Source: Trueperaceae bacterium
Lineage (GTDB): Bacteria; Deinococcota; Deinococci; Deinococcales; Trueperaceae
Assembly: GCA_036381595.1 (NCBI GenBank)
Contig: DASVCN010000026.1
Span: forward strand, 1 to 38,871
Direction: 5' to 3'
Length of the DNA stretch: 38,871 bases
This document shows, piece after piece, positions 7,767 through 15,926 of the stretch. The stretch's first letter is position 1; every line of letters starts with the position of its first letter. Under the pieces are notes generated by a model. It made no database searches, was not told where the DNA came from, and was given only the letters and a program-made list of their open reading frames with translations. A program made the translations under genes and the position numbers.

Positions 7767-9265
7767 TCCTGGACTTCGCGGCCCGTCGCGCAGAGCTGAC
7801 GCCGGACCGCCGGGCCGTCTGGTTCGAGGGCCACTGGCACGACTACCGAGAGCTCGACGTACGCGCGCGCCGGCTGGCGGCACGCCTGGCCGAAGCGGGC
7901 GTGGGGCCAGGCGACCGGGTGAGCATCCTCGCTCAGAATCACCTCGCACACATCGACCTGATCCTCGCTACCGCCAAGCTGGGCTTCGCCTACACCCCGT
8001 TCAATCACCGGCTGGGCGAAGTCGAACTGACCCGTCTGGCCGAATACGCGAAGCCGGCCTTCCTCCTCTTCGACGACACCAACGCCCGGAAGGCCGCGGC
8101 CATCAGCGCCGTTCCCCGCCTCCGGCTGAACGAATACGAAGGGTGGCTGGCTGGCGCCGGGACTATAGGTAGCTACCACCGTCCGGAACCGGAAGAGATC
8201 CAGATGATCCTCTTCACGGGCGGCACAACGGGCACGCCTAAGGGGGCCATGCTGCCCTACCGGCAGAACTTCTACAACGGCGTCAACACGGTCTTCTCCT
8301 GGGGACTGCGCGACGACGACTGCGTCATCCAGGCGACCCCCTGCTTCCACGCCGCCGTCAACGCCTTCACGACACCTCTGCTTCAGCTTGGCGCGCGAGT
8401 GGTGATGCAGGGGAGCTTCGACCCGGGCGAGTACCTGAGGCTGGTCGAGGAGCAGCGGGCGACGATCTTGTTCCTGGTGCCAACCATGTACCAGATGCTC
8501 GCCAGGCATCCCGAGTTCGAGTCCGCCGACCTCTCCAGCGTGCGCTGGGCGATCTCCGGCGGCGCGCCCTGCCCCGAACCGGTCCGCGAAGCGTTCGCCC
8601 AGCGGGGGATCGACTTCAAGCAGGGCTACGGTCTGACCGAGGCCGGCGTCAACTGTTTCGCCATCGAGCTAGAGGAGGCGGCCCTGAGACCGGGCTCTGT
8701 GGGCAAGCCGATGCTCCACGCCCGGGCCGCCATCCGCCACCCGTCAGGGGACGAGGTGGGGCCTGGCGAGGTCGGAGAACTCACTCTCGCGGGCCCGCAC
8801 CTGTTCGCCGGCTACCTGGCCGACCCGGATGCCACCGCCGAGGTGCTCCGGGACGGCTGGCTATGGACCGGAGACCTCGCTCGGGAGGACGAGGAGGGCT
8901 ACTTCTACCTCGTGGGGAGACGCAAGGAGATGTTCATCTCCGGCGGAGAGAACGTCTTCCCCGTCGAGATCGAGAACGTGCTCTACCGCCATCCCTCGGT
9001 CGCGGAGTGCACCGTGGTCGGTGTACCCGACGAGCACTGGGGAGAGGTAGGCGTGGCCGCCGTGGTCCTGGCCGGCGGCCAGGCGCAGGAGCCGGCTCCC
9101 CTGATCGACGAGCTGCGTGAGTTCGTGGCCTCGCAGCTGGCCCGTTACAAGGTCCCCAAGCGGTTCATCTTGCTGAGCGAACTGCCCAAGAGCGGAGCCG
9201 GCAAGGTGCTCAAGCGCGAGATCGTCGCCATGGCGGGCCGCGAGCAGGAGGGAAGCGGGCGATGA
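7763..9265 (+). CDS. AMP-forming acyl-CoA synthetase/ligase
   Basis: This is a 500-residue ANL-superfamily enzyme that would convert a carboxylic acid, ATP and CoA to acyl-CoA, AMP and pyrophosphate in the cytoplasm. Motifs are complete and in order: phosphate loop TGGTTGTPKG (152-161), QGYGLTEAG (A5), WLWTGDLAREDEEGYFYLVG (A7), GRRKEMFISGGENVFPVEIE (A8), and the C-terminal catalytic lysine K481 in SGAGKVLKRE (A10). The ATG at 7763 overlaps the stop of the preceding gene as ATGA; an in-frame upstream extension to 7730 lacks support. It resembles medium/long-chain or aromatic acid ligases, but substrate cannot be read from motifs. It is a plausible target of lysine acetylation by a Pat-like protein such as that at 1411. 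Confidence 0.93.
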   Translation: MILDFAARRAELTPDRRAVWFEGHWHDYRELDVRARRLAARLAEAGVGPGDRVSILAQNHLAHIDLILATAKLGFAYTPFNHRLGEVELTRLAEYAKPAFLLFDDTNARKAAAISAVPRLRLNEYEGWLAGAGTIGSYHRPEPEEIQMILFTGGTTGTPKGAMLPYRQNFYNGVNTVFSWGLRDDDCVIQATPCFHAAVNAFTTPLLQLGARVVMQGSFDPGEYLRLVEEQRATILFLVPTMYQMLARHPEFESADLSSVRWAISGGAPCPEPVREAFAQRGIDFKQGYGLTEAGVNCFAIELEEAALRPGSVGKPMLHARAAIRHPSGDEVGPGEVGELTLAGPHLFAGYLADPDATAEVLRDGWLWTGDLAREDEEGYFYLVGRRKEMFISGGENVFPVEIENVLYRHPSVAECTVVGVPDEHWGEVGVAAVVLAGGQAQEPAPLIDELREFVASQLARYKVPKRFILLSELPKSGAGKVLKREIVAMAGREQEGSGR

Positions 9266-10050
9266 AGCGCTCGTCAGTGCCCGTCTACGGGGTCCGCCTC
9301 GCCTACCGGGAAGCGGGCAGTGGGGATCCTCTGCTGCTGGTGCACGGCAACTTCGCCTCTGGACGCTGGTTCGAGGAGCAACTCGACTCGCCACCGGTCG
9401 GCTACCGCCTCATCGCGCCCGACCTGCCCAACTTCGGTGAGTCGGACGGGATGCCGGAGGAGATCTCCATCGCCTCCTACGCCCGCTACCTCGCCGGCTT
9501 CTGCGACGCCCTGGCGATCGAACGCCTCACCCTGCTGGGACACAGCCTGGGCGGCGCGGTGGCTCAGGCGTTCGCGACAGAACAGCCCGACCGGATCGAG
9601 AGGCTCATCCTCGTAGCGTCGGCGGCACCGGACGGCCACGAAACCCCGGCCGAGCACTTCCCCGTCCTGGAGAGCCTGAAGGGGAACCGGGAGGGTCTGG
9701 CCCTGGCACTGGCTGCGACGATGCCCTCCAGGCGGCCGTCCTGGTTCGAGGGTGTCGTCGACGACGCCCTGGCTCTCGCCCCTCACGCCATCACCGGGAA
9801 CGTCAGGGCCCTGGCGGAGTTCGATGTGAGCGAGGAGGCCCGTTCCTACCCGGGGCCGGTGCTCGTGCTGCGCGGTGACCTCGACCTGCCCCACCTCATC
9901 ACCGAGGAGATCGCACGGCGCACCGCGGCTGCTTACCCGAACTCCCGCCTCGAACTGTGGCAGGGAGTCGGCCACTCGCCTCAGGTCGAAGCGCCGCAAC
10001 GATTCAACCGCCTGTTGGCGGAATTCCTCGCGGAGGTGGTCGACGATTGA
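9262..10050 (+). CDS. Alpha/beta-fold hydrolase
   Basis: This 262-residue cytosolic hydrolase has a complete catalytic triad: nucleophile S95 in LLGHSLGGAV, acid in LVLRGDLDLP, and histidine in GVGHSPQVEAP. The oxyanion-hole motif LLLVHGNFASG lies near residues 25-35 and a cap-like insertion follows the nucleophile strand. The start overlaps the ligase stop as ATGA. Such hydrolases cleave esters, thioesters, lactones or C-C bonds. In this operon it may release a carboxylic acid for the ligase or process a ring-cleavage or thioester product. The substrate is unknown. A 119-base gap with no convincing terminator or promoter separates it from the transporter genes. Confidence 0.88.
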   Translation: MKRSSVPVYGVRLAYREAGSGDPLLLVHGNFASGRWFEEQLDSPPVGYRLIAPDLPNFGESDGMPEEISIASYARYLAGFCDALAIERLTLLGHSLGGAVAQAFATEQPDRIERLILVASAAPDGHETPAEHFPVLESLKGNREGLALALAATMPSRRPSWFEGVVDDALALAPHAITGNVRALAEFDVSEEARSYPGPVLVLRGDLDLPHLITEEIARRTAAAYPNSRLELWQGVGHSPQVEAPQRFNRLLAEFLAEVVDD

Positions 10051-10169
10051 CCGTTCACCAGGATCGGGTCTGGAGTTCCCGGCTCGGGTCGGAGGGTCAG
10101 CCATGAGATGAAGCCGGCGCCTTCCCGCTCCCCTGACCCCCAAGCCACTTGCCATGAAGGAGAGAAACT

Positions 10170-11360
10170 GTGAAGAGAACACTCATCACGACCCTGGCCG
10201 CGCTGCTGTGCGCCGCCCTCGCGCAGCCGGTGCAGATCGGGATCCTGAGCCCCTTGACCGGTGCCGCCGCCGGCACCGGCCAGGCTCAACTCGCCGGCTT
10301 CGAACTCGCGCTCGAGGAGATCAACGAGGCCGGAGGTGTCCTCGGTGAACCGCTCGAACTCATCGTCGAGGACACCCAGGCGACCCCAGCGGTCGCCCAG
10401 GCCGCGTTCGAGAAGCTGATGACCGAAGACGGGGTGGGGATCATCGCGGGCGGTTACTCCAGCAACGTGACCCTTTCGCTCGTCGAGTCGTTCCGCACCT
10501 TCCAGCCGATCGTCACCTGGATCGGCGGCGCCTCCTCGGGCATCGGCATCGACGGCTTCGACGGCATCGAGGAGCTCATCGGCGAAGAGGAGTGGTTCTT
10601 CCACATCCACCCGTGGGATTACCACAACGTCACCGCAGCTACCGACTACGTCGCCTCGACTGAAGCAGAGACGGTCGCGCTGCTGCACGAGGACTCCGCC
10701 TTCGGCGGCCCCGGTGCCGCCGCCGCCGCTGGCTTGCTCGAGGATGCCGGCCTCGACGTCGTACTGCGAGAGTCGTTCACCTCGACGCTGCTCGGTGGCT
10801 CCGGCGACTTCCGGGCCGCCATCACCAAAGCCCGCGCCACCGATGCCGACATGCTCTACTGGATCGGCTACGACAGCGACGTTGTGCCGCTGACCTCGCA
10901 GGTGCGCGAGCTGGGCTACACGCCCGAATACATCTTCGGTGCCCCTCCCGGATGGCCCGCGGAGTTCGCCTCCTCGCCGGAAGCCCAGTGCGTGACCGGC
11001 CTCATCGGCTTCCTCCCGAACCTGCCCAATCCGGAGGCTCAGGAGTTCACCCGCGCCTACCGCGCGATGCACAACGCCGACCCCGAGAACTACATGGCCG
11101 CTCTCGCCTACGCGAACCTGTGGGCTCTGGCGGACGCCATCAACGCTGCCGGCACAACCGACCGTGACGAAGTTATCGCCGCTCTCGAGGCCGGTACCTT
11201 CCGCTCGCCGATGGGCGACTGGAGCTTCACCGACTCGGAGATCACCTCCCATCAGGGCTTCGGGGCCGAGATGTGGCTGGTGTTCCAGTACCAGAACGGC
11301 GTTCGCGAGATCGTCTACCCGATCGAGAAGGCGACCGCACCTCTGCAGACCTGCAACTAG
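10170..11360 (+). CDS. livJ: Branched-chain amino acid/carboxylate ABC transporter substrate-binding protein
   Basis: This is a 396-residue periplasmic binding protein of the LivJ/LivK type (Peripla_BP_6). It starts at GTG with AAGGAGA upstream. Residues 1-19 form a signal peptide ending at ALAQ. The mature start VQIGILSPLTGAAAGTGQAQ and the IAGGYSSNVTLSLVE block are typical for this family. Two cysteines (EAQCVTG and near the C-terminus LQTCN) could form a disulfide. It would deliver ligand to the permease encoded just downstream. Family members bind branched-chain amino acids, amides, urea or aromatic and aliphatic acids. The operon's ligase and hydratase suggest a carboxylic acid rather than an amino acid, which is inference. 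Confidence 0.92.
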   Translation: MKRTLITTLAALLCAALAQPVQIGILSPLTGAAAGTGQAQLAGFELALEEINEAGGVLGEPLELIVEDTQATPAVAQAAFEKLMTEDGVGIIAGGYSSNVTLSLVESFRTFQPIVTWIGGASSGIGIDGFDGIEELIGEEEWFFHIHPWDYHNVTAATDYVASTEAETVALLHEDSAFGGPGAAAAAGLLEDAGLDVVLRESFTSTLLGGSGDFRAAITKARATDADMLYWIGYDSDVVPLTSQVRELGYTPEYIFGAPPGWPAEFASSPEAQCVTGLIGFLPNLPNPEAQEFTRAYRAMHNADPENYMAALAYANLWALADAINAAGTTDRDEVIAALEAGTFRSPMGDWSFTDSEITSHQGFGAEMWLVFQYQNGVREIVYPIEKATAPLQTCN

Positions 11361-11372
11361 TCGACCTCTCCT

Positions 11373-11394
11373 GGGCGGGTCTTCGGACCCGCCC
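11373..11394 (+). promoter_or_regulatory. Intercistronic hairpin with UUCG tetraloop
   Basis: GGGCGGGTC (11373-11381) and GACCCGCCC (11386-11394) form a perfect 9-bp stem closed by TTCG, 12 bases after the binding-protein stop. No T-run follows, so it is not a classical terminator. Such elements often protect the upstream mRNA from 3' exonucleases, giving more binding protein than permease. Confidence 0.75.
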
Positions 11395-11417
11395 ACTCGA
11401 CTCGCTTCCGGATCTCG

Positions 11418-12290
11418 ATGGAAATCACCCTACTCATACAGGCTCTCGTCTCCGGGCTCCTCGCCTCCGGCCTCTACGCCCTCGTGGCGGTGGGCCTGGC
11501 ACTGGCGATCGGCGTCATCGGAATCGTCAACTTCGCCCACGGCGAGTTCTTCATGATCGGCGCCTTCCTCACCTACCAGCTGGCAGTCAGTTTCGGGCTC
11601 GACCCGGTCGTCTCGCTGCTGCTGGTGGCGCCGGCGCTCTTCGTCATCGGTGCCCTCCTCTACCGCACCACAGTCCACTACGTGCTGGGCGCTCCCGAAC
11701 TGAACCAGATGCTCCTCACCTTCGGACTAGGGATCATCCTCCAGAACGTGGCGCTGCTCGTCTGGGGCGGCGATCCCCGCACCGTCCCGGCGATCCCCTA
11801 CCGTTCGGCGAGCTTCCAACTCGGTGACGTCACCTTCGGAGCGGTCCTGGTGGGCAGCTTCCTCGTATCGATAGCGCTCGTCGGTGGCCTCTACTGGCTG
11901 CTGCTGCGCACCCCTACCGGCCGCGGCATGAGAGCAGTGGCGCAGAACCGGATCGGCGCCAGCCTGGTCGGGCTGGAGGTCGACCGCACCTATCTACTCA
12001 CCTTCGCCCTATCGGCAGCGCTCGCGGGAATCGGCGGCGTCATGATCGCAGTCATCCAATCCCCGACCCCCATGGTCGGCCTCACGTACACCCTCAAGGC
12101 GTTCGCCATCGTGGTACTGGCCGGGCTAGGCAACATCCGCGGGATCCTCTGGGCGAGCCTGCTGGTGGCACTCTCCGAGTCGCTCGTCGCGAACCTGGTG
12201 CCCAACGGCGGTTCACTGCGCAACGCGGTATTTTTCGCGATCATCTTCATCGTCCTGGTCGTGAGGGGCAGGAAGGGCGGCGCCGCATGA
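11418..12290 (+). CDS. livH: Liv-type ABC transporter permease LivH
   Basis: This 290-residue inner-membrane permease has about eight hydrophobic segments. Family-typical stretches are GLALAIGVIGIVNFAHGEFF near the N-terminus and AVAQNRIGASLVGLEVDRTY in the cytosolic coupling region, followed by LAGIGGVMIAV. It pairs with the LivM subunit encoded next to form the channel of the importer. The gene begins 23 bases after the intercistronic hairpin. No good ribosome site is visible, so the ATG at 11418 is chosen for its family-like N-terminus. Its stop overlaps livM by four bases. Confidence 0.93.
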   Translation: MEITLLIQALVSGLLASGLYALVAVGLALAIGVIGIVNFAHGEFFMIGAFLTYQLAVSFGLDPVVSLLLVAPALFVIGALLYRTTVHYVLGAPELNQMLLTFGLGIILQNVALLVWGGDPRTVPAIPYRSASFQLGDVTFGAVLVGSFLVSIALVGGLYWLLLRTPTGRGMRAVAQNRIGASLVGLEVDRTYLLTFALSAALAGIGGVMIAVIQSPTPMVGLTYTLKAFAIVVLAGLGNIRGILWASLLVALSESLVANLVPNGGSLRNAVFFAIIFIVLVVRGRKGGAA

Positions 12291-13327
12291 GGCGGCTCCT
12301 CTACCAGGTCGCCGGCGTGGCTGTCGCGGCCGTCCTCCTGCTCGTGCTTCCCGATCTGCTGCGGGCGCTCTTCGGCAGCGCCTCGGTAAGTTACCTCTCG
12401 CTGCTGATCAACGCGGCTACACTCGCGATCCTCGCCCTCTCCTGGGACATCCTGGCTCGTACCGGGCAGCTCTCGCTCGCGCACGCGGCTTTCTACGGCG
12501 CCGGGGGTTACAGCACCGCCATCCTCATCAACCTCGCCGACGTGCCGCTCTGGCTGGGCCTCCCACTGGGCGGCCTGGTCGCCGGGCTCCTGGCTCTGGC
12601 CCTCGGCCCCGTCACCCTGCGGCTGCACGGCATCTACTTCGCCATCGCCACACTCGCCTTCACCGAGGTGTTGCGCGCGGTCGTTCAGCAGTTGCCCAGG
12701 GGCATCGCCGGTGGGGCGCCGGGGCTCAACGTCTCTGCCCTCTTCCGCCCCACCTTCATCCCCGGCGAGATGGAGCGCTGGGAGATCGCCTACCTGCGCA
12801 ACGAGAGCTACTTCGTCGTCTACGTTATCGTCCTCCTCCTCACCATCGCCCTGAGCCTGCTGGTGCAGCGCTCGCGCCTCCGCTCGTCGTTCACCGCGGT
12901 GAGGGTCAACCAGCAGGTGGCTGCCGTCATGGGAGTGAACCCGGCACGAGCGAAGCTTCTTGCGTTCATCCTCTCGAGCGTGCCGGTTGGAATCCTCGGA
13001 GCCCTCGAAGCGCATCGTCACGGGTCGGTCAACCCGTTCGACACCTTCGGCATCGGAACCACCGTGCTGGCCCTGGTGACCCCGATCTTCGGCGGCCTCT
13101 ACACCACCTTCGGTCCGATAGTCGGCGCCATCGTGCTCTCGGCACTCGAGGAGACCCTGCGCCGCTCGATAGAGAACGGCTACCTGATCGTCTACGGGGT
13201 GGTCCTCGTCACCGCTGTGCTGTTCATGCCGCGGGGACTGGTGGGCCTCTTCGACCGGCTCCGCCGCCGGCGACCCGCGAGCGGCCAGCGCCCGGGACTC
13301 CGCAGCCCGGAGAGGGAGGGCCCATGA
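12287..13327 (+). CDS. livM: Liv-type ABC transporter permease LivM
   Basis: The 346-residue second permease subunit starts in an ATGA overlap with livH. It has the typical LivM features: LALSWDILARTGQLSLAHAA, FYGAGGYSTA, LRLHGIYFAIATLAFTEVLR, and the coupling stretch FTAVRVNQQVAAVMGVNPAR followed by AKLLAFILSS. The C-terminus is short and basic (RRRRPASGQRPG) and extends slightly beyond the last membrane segment. With LivH it forms the transmembrane pore; its own stop overlaps livG by four bases, so translation is likely coupled and the subunits are made in similar amounts. Confidence 0.93.
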   Translation: MRRLLYQVAGVAVAAVLLLVLPDLLRALFGSASVSYLSLLINAATLAILALSWDILARTGQLSLAHAAFYGAGGYSTAILINLADVPLWLGLPLGGLVAGLLALALGPVTLRLHGIYFAIATLAFTEVLRAVVQQLPRGIAGGAPGLNVSALFRPTFIPGEMERWEIAYLRNESYFVVYVIVLLLTIALSLLVQRSRLRSSFTAVRVNQQVAAVMGVNPARAKLLAFILSSVPVGILGALEAHRHGSVNPFDTFGIGTTVLALVTPIFGGLYTTFGPIVGAIVLSALEETLRRSIENGYLIVYGVVLVTAVLFMPRGLVGLFDRLRRRRPASGQRPGLRSPEREGP

Positions 13328-14058
13328 GCCTCCTGCGAGTGACGTCGCTCAGCAAGCGGTTCGGCGGCCTCGACGCCGTCAAGAACCTCGACCTGGAGGT
13401 GAACGAGGGCGAGATCGTCGCGATCATCGGGCCTAACGGCGCCGGCAAGACGACCACCCTCAACCTGCTGTCGGGCCTCCTGGAACCGACCGGCGGCACC
13501 ATCGAACTGGCTGGGCGCGAGATCGGTGGTGTCTCGCCCGATGTTCGCTGTCATCTTGGCCTCGGCCGCGCCTTCCAGGTCGTCCAGCCGTTCCCCGAGA
13601 TGACCGTGACCGAGAACGTGCGGGTAGGAGCTCTGTTCGGCACACCGGGCATCTCCGCCGCCGAGGCTACCCGTGTAACCGAGCGGAGCCTCGAGCGGAC
13701 CGGCCTCTGGGATCTGCGCGAGACGCCAGCGGAGGAGCTGACGCTGATGCAGGAGAAGCGGCTCGAGATCGCCCGCGCCCTCGCCACCCAGCCGAGGGTG
13801 ATTCTGCTCGACGAAGTCATGGCCGGCCTACGGCCGGCGGAGGCTCGCGAGGCGGTGGGGCTGGTCAAGGACATCCGAGCCGGGGGGGTGACCGTCATCT
13901 TCATCGAACACGTGATGCCAGTGGTGCGAGATCTCGCCGATCGGGTAGTCGTGATGGACTACGGCCGGAAGATCGCCGAGGGTGATTACGCGGAGGTTAC
14001 CGCCAATCCTCATGTGGTGGAGGCGTACCTGGGCAGCGCGGAGGAGGCGCAGCTGTGA
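13324..14058 (+). CDS. livG: Liv-type ABC transporter ATPase LivG with a degenerate signature motif
   Basis: This 244-residue ATP-binding subunit energises uptake. It has Walker A GPNGAGKTTTLNLLSG, a typical LivG insertion (GLGRAFQVVQPFPEMTVTEN), Walker B VILLDEVMAGL and switch histidine in IFIEHVM. The signature motif, LSYGQ or LSGGQ in most relatives, reads LTLMQEKRLEIARAL and lacks the conserved glycine. A subgroup of LivG-like proteins has similarly altered signatures next to the DEVMAGL Walker B, so this is probably functional; the partner LivF keeps a perfect LSGGE. It starts in an ATGA overlap with livM and its stop overlaps livF. Confidence 0.9.
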   Translation: MSLLRVTSLSKRFGGLDAVKNLDLEVNEGEIVAIIGPNGAGKTTTLNLLSGLLEPTGGTIELAGREIGGVSPDVRCHLGLGRAFQVVQPFPEMTVTENVRVGALFGTPGISAAEATRVTERSLERTGLWDLRETPAEELTLMQEKRLEIARALATQPRVILLDEVMAGLRPAEAREAVGLVKDIRAGGVTVIFIEHVMPVVRDLADRVVVMDYGRKIAEGDYAEVTANPHVVEAYLGSAEEAQL

Positions 14059-14783
14059 CCCACGGCAACGGCAACGCGCTGCGCATAGACTCCCTCTCGA
14101 CGGGATACGGGAAGATACAGGTCCTCTGGGAACTCTCGCTGGCGGTGCCCCAAGGCTCCTTCGCGGCGATCATCGGCGCCAACGGGGCAGGTAAGTCGAC
14201 ATTGCTGCGCACGATCTCCGGGCTGCTGCCCGCCTGGTCCGGCCAGGTCGAGGCGGTGGGGCGAAGCCTGACCGGCTCGAGTCCGGCCCAGATCGTCCGG
14301 CTGGGGGTGGGCCACGTCCCGGAAGGCAGACAGCTCTTCCCTGCCATGACGGTGGCCGAGAACCTGGAGAGCGGCGCGGACTATCTGCCTTCGGCCCGGA
14401 AGCAGGCAGCGAAGACGCGCAAGTTCGTGTTCGAGCTCTTCCCCCGTCTCGCCGAGCGGGCGCCTCAGCTAGCGGGCACGCTTTCGGGCGGCGAACAGCA
14501 GATGCTCGCCATCGGCCGGGCGCTCATGAGCCGGCCGAGTCTGCTCCTCGTCGACGAGCCGAGCCTCGGCCTCGCCCCTGCCCTCACCCAGACCGTCTTC
14601 GCCGCGCTGCGGTCGATCAACGACGAGGGGGTGACGGTAGTGCTGGTGGAGCAGAACGTGCGTCAGTCGCTCCGTCTCGCCGACGTCGCGTTCGTACTCG
14701 AGAACGGTCGCATAACCAGGAGGGGAACCGGCGACGAACTGCTCGAGGACGAGGCGGTCCGGGCCGCTTACCTGGCGCTCTAG
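14055..14783 (+). CDS. livF: Liv-type ABC transporter ATPase LivF
   Basis: The 242-residue second ATPase subunit has Walker A GANGAGKSTLLRTISG, the LivF-typical GVGHVPEGRQLFPAMTVAEN, signature LSGGEQQMLAIGRALM, Walker B LLLVDEPSLGLAP and switch histidine replaced by Q (VLVEQNVRQS), as is normal for LivF. The GTG start overlaps the livG stop (GTGA). It pairs with LivG to make two nucleotide sites. It completes a five-component importer, and a 20-base gap separates it from the MaoC-like gene, so the two are probably co-transcribed. Confidence 0.93.
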   Translation: MTHGNGNALRIDSLSTGYGKIQVLWELSLAVPQGSFAAIIGANGAGKSTLLRTISGLLPAWSGQVEAVGRSLTGSSPAQIVRLGVGHVPEGRQLFPAMTVAENLESGADYLPSARKQAAKTRKFVFELFPRLAERAPQLAGTLSGGEQQMLAIGRALMSRPSLLLVDEPSLGLAPALTQTVFAALRSINDEGVTVVLVEQNVRQSLRLADVAFVLENGRITRRGTGDELLEDEAVRAAYLAL

Positions 14784-14803
14784 CCCGACGAAGGAGTAGA
14801 CCG

Positions 14804-15253
14804 GTGAGTGATGTGACGGGACGATTGGAACGACTCGTGGGAGTCGAGATAGGCCCGGGCCGTTGGCTCGAGATCGACCAGGGAACGATCGACCGCTTCG
14901 CCGCCGCCACCTTGGATGAGCAGTGGATCCACGTGGACCCGGCGCGAGCGGCCAAGGAGTCGCCGTTCGGCGGGACAGTCGCCCACGGCATGCTCACCCT
15001 CAGTCTCGCGCCCAAGCTGGCGATCGAGCTGCTCGAGCTCGAGACGGCGCCGCTCGTCATCAACTACGGACTGAACAGGGTCCGCTTCCCCGCGCCGCTG
15101 CGGGCCGGGCAGCGCATCCGGCTGTTCCTCAGCATCATCAAGGTGGAAAGGCTGACCGGAGGCGCTCGAGTCCCCTTCGACCTGCGGATCGAGGCCGAGG
15201 GATCGCCCAAGCCTGTATGCGTGGCGCAGATGATCTTCCAGTTGCAGGAGTAG
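14804..15253 (+). CDS. MaoC-like (R)-specific enoyl-CoA hydratase
   Basis: This 149-residue single hot-dog-fold protein of the MaoC/R-hydratase type would add water to a trans-2-enoyl-CoA. The catalytic block is clear: DEQWIHVDPARAAKESPFGG followed by TVAHGMLTLSL, holding the Asp/His pair (D in HVD, H in AHG) of (R)-hydratases. The GTG start has GGAG about 10 bases upstream. As the last gene of the operon it fits downstream of the acyl-CoA ligase: import, activation, then hydration of an unsaturated acyl-CoA. No acyl-CoA dehydrogenase or thiolase is in the cluster, so the pathway must be completed elsewhere. No clear terminator follows. Confidence 0.88.
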   Translation: MSDVTGRLERLVGVEIGPGRWLEIDQGTIDRFAAATLDEQWIHVDPARAAKESPFGGTVAHGMLTLSLAPKLAIELLELETAPLVINYGLNRVRFPAPLRAGQRIRLFLSIIKVERLTGGARVPFDLRIEAEGSPKPVCVAQMIFQLQE

Positions 15254-15286
15254 CCGGCGCTCGTCGAGTCACATGGCAGCACAAGA

Positions 15287-15307
15287 CTTGACATGACGAC
15301 ACTCATG
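15287..15307 (+). promoter_or_regulatory. HAIR-like inverted repeat (candidate HspR operator)
   Basis: CTTGACA, seven bases, then ACTCATG closely matches the HAIR consensus CTTGAGT-N7-ACTCAAG (5 of 7 and 6 of 7). It overlaps the -35 box and spacer of the Hsp20 promoter. HspR represses heat-shock genes through HAIR in actinomycetes and is also reported as a heat-shock repressor in Deinococcus radiodurans. Binding here is inferred. Confidence 0.6.
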
Positions 15308-15316
15308 TTATATATG
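15288..15316 (+). promoter_or_regulatory. Hsp20 promoter
   Basis: A perfect TTGACA (15288-15293), a 17-base spacer and TATATG (15311-15316) give the best sigma-70-type promoter on the plus strand. It implies a leader of about 45 bases before the Hsp20 start. Confidence 0.75.
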
Positions 15317-15368
15317 TGACGCAGAGGCGCTCGCAAGAGTGCCGAAATCCGGATGGGAGGTTTCAGAT

Positions 15369-15833
15369 ATGGCACTGGTTCGTAGGCAGCAACCGCGCAG
15401 CAACTCCTGGAATCTCGCAAGCGGCAGCAACGTACCGAGCCTCTTCCAGGAGTTCGACCAGCTCTTCAACCAGCTGGCTGCACCGTCTCTCGGCACCACG
15501 CAGTGGACGCAGGGCTACCCGATCGACCTCTTCGAGACCGGCGAGGAGCTGGTGCTCCAGATGGCGGTGCCCGGTGTGCAGAGCGAGGATCTCGACATCA
15601 GCATCGAGGGCCGCGAGCTCTCCATCCAGGGCAACCTGCCGCAGGCCGAGGACGAGGCTCGCCGCTACTGGCTGCAGACCATACCGGTGGGAGAGTTCCG
15701 TCGCACGCTCACGCTCCCTGTCCAGGTCGAGGTTGACAACGTGAGCGCGACCGTCGAGAACGGACTGCTGACCCTGCGTATGCCCAAGCAGGTGCAGGCG
15801 CGAGCCAGGAAGATCAGCATCTCGAACCGCTGA
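15369..15833 (+). CDS. hsp20: Small heat-shock protein Hsp20 (alpha-crystallin family)
   Basis: The 154-residue cytosolic holdase binds unfolding proteins in large oligomers and hands them to DnaK or ClpB. The N-terminal arm (1-45; LFQEFDQLFNQLAAP) is followed by the alpha-crystallin domain (about 50-145). Marks of this domain are YPIDLFETGEELVLQMAVPG, ISIEGRELSIQGN, GEFRRTLTLPVQVEVDNVSA and the family hallmark A-x-x-x-NGLLTLRMPK. GGGAGG 8 bases upstream fixes the start at ATG 15369; an in-frame GTG at 15339 lacks a ribosome site. It is monocistronic: its own promoter with a HAIR-like operator lies upstream and a strong terminator follows. Heat induction by release of HspR is expected but inferred. 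Confidence 0.95.
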   Translation: MALVRRQQPRSNSWNLASGSNVPSLFQEFDQLFNQLAAPSLGTTQWTQGYPIDLFETGEELVLQMAVPGVQSEDLDISIEGRELSIQGNLPQAEDEARRYWLQTIPVGEFRRTLTLPVQVEVDNVSATVENGLLTLRMPKQVQARARKISISNR

Positions 15834-15863
15834 GCGGCGATCAGGAGCGCGAGTCGAGTATCA

Positions 15864-15888
15864 GGCGCGGGCAGTGCCCGCGCCTTTT
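15864..15888 (+). terminator. Rho-independent terminator of hsp20
   Basis: GGCGCGGGC, loop AGT and GCCCGCGCC form a perfect 9-bp stem (15864-15884) followed directly by TTTT. It lies 30 bases after the hsp20 stop. Confidence 0.9.
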
Positions 15889-15926
15889 CCTCTGCCCACA
15901 TTTCACTCTCCTTTCGAGGGAGCCCT

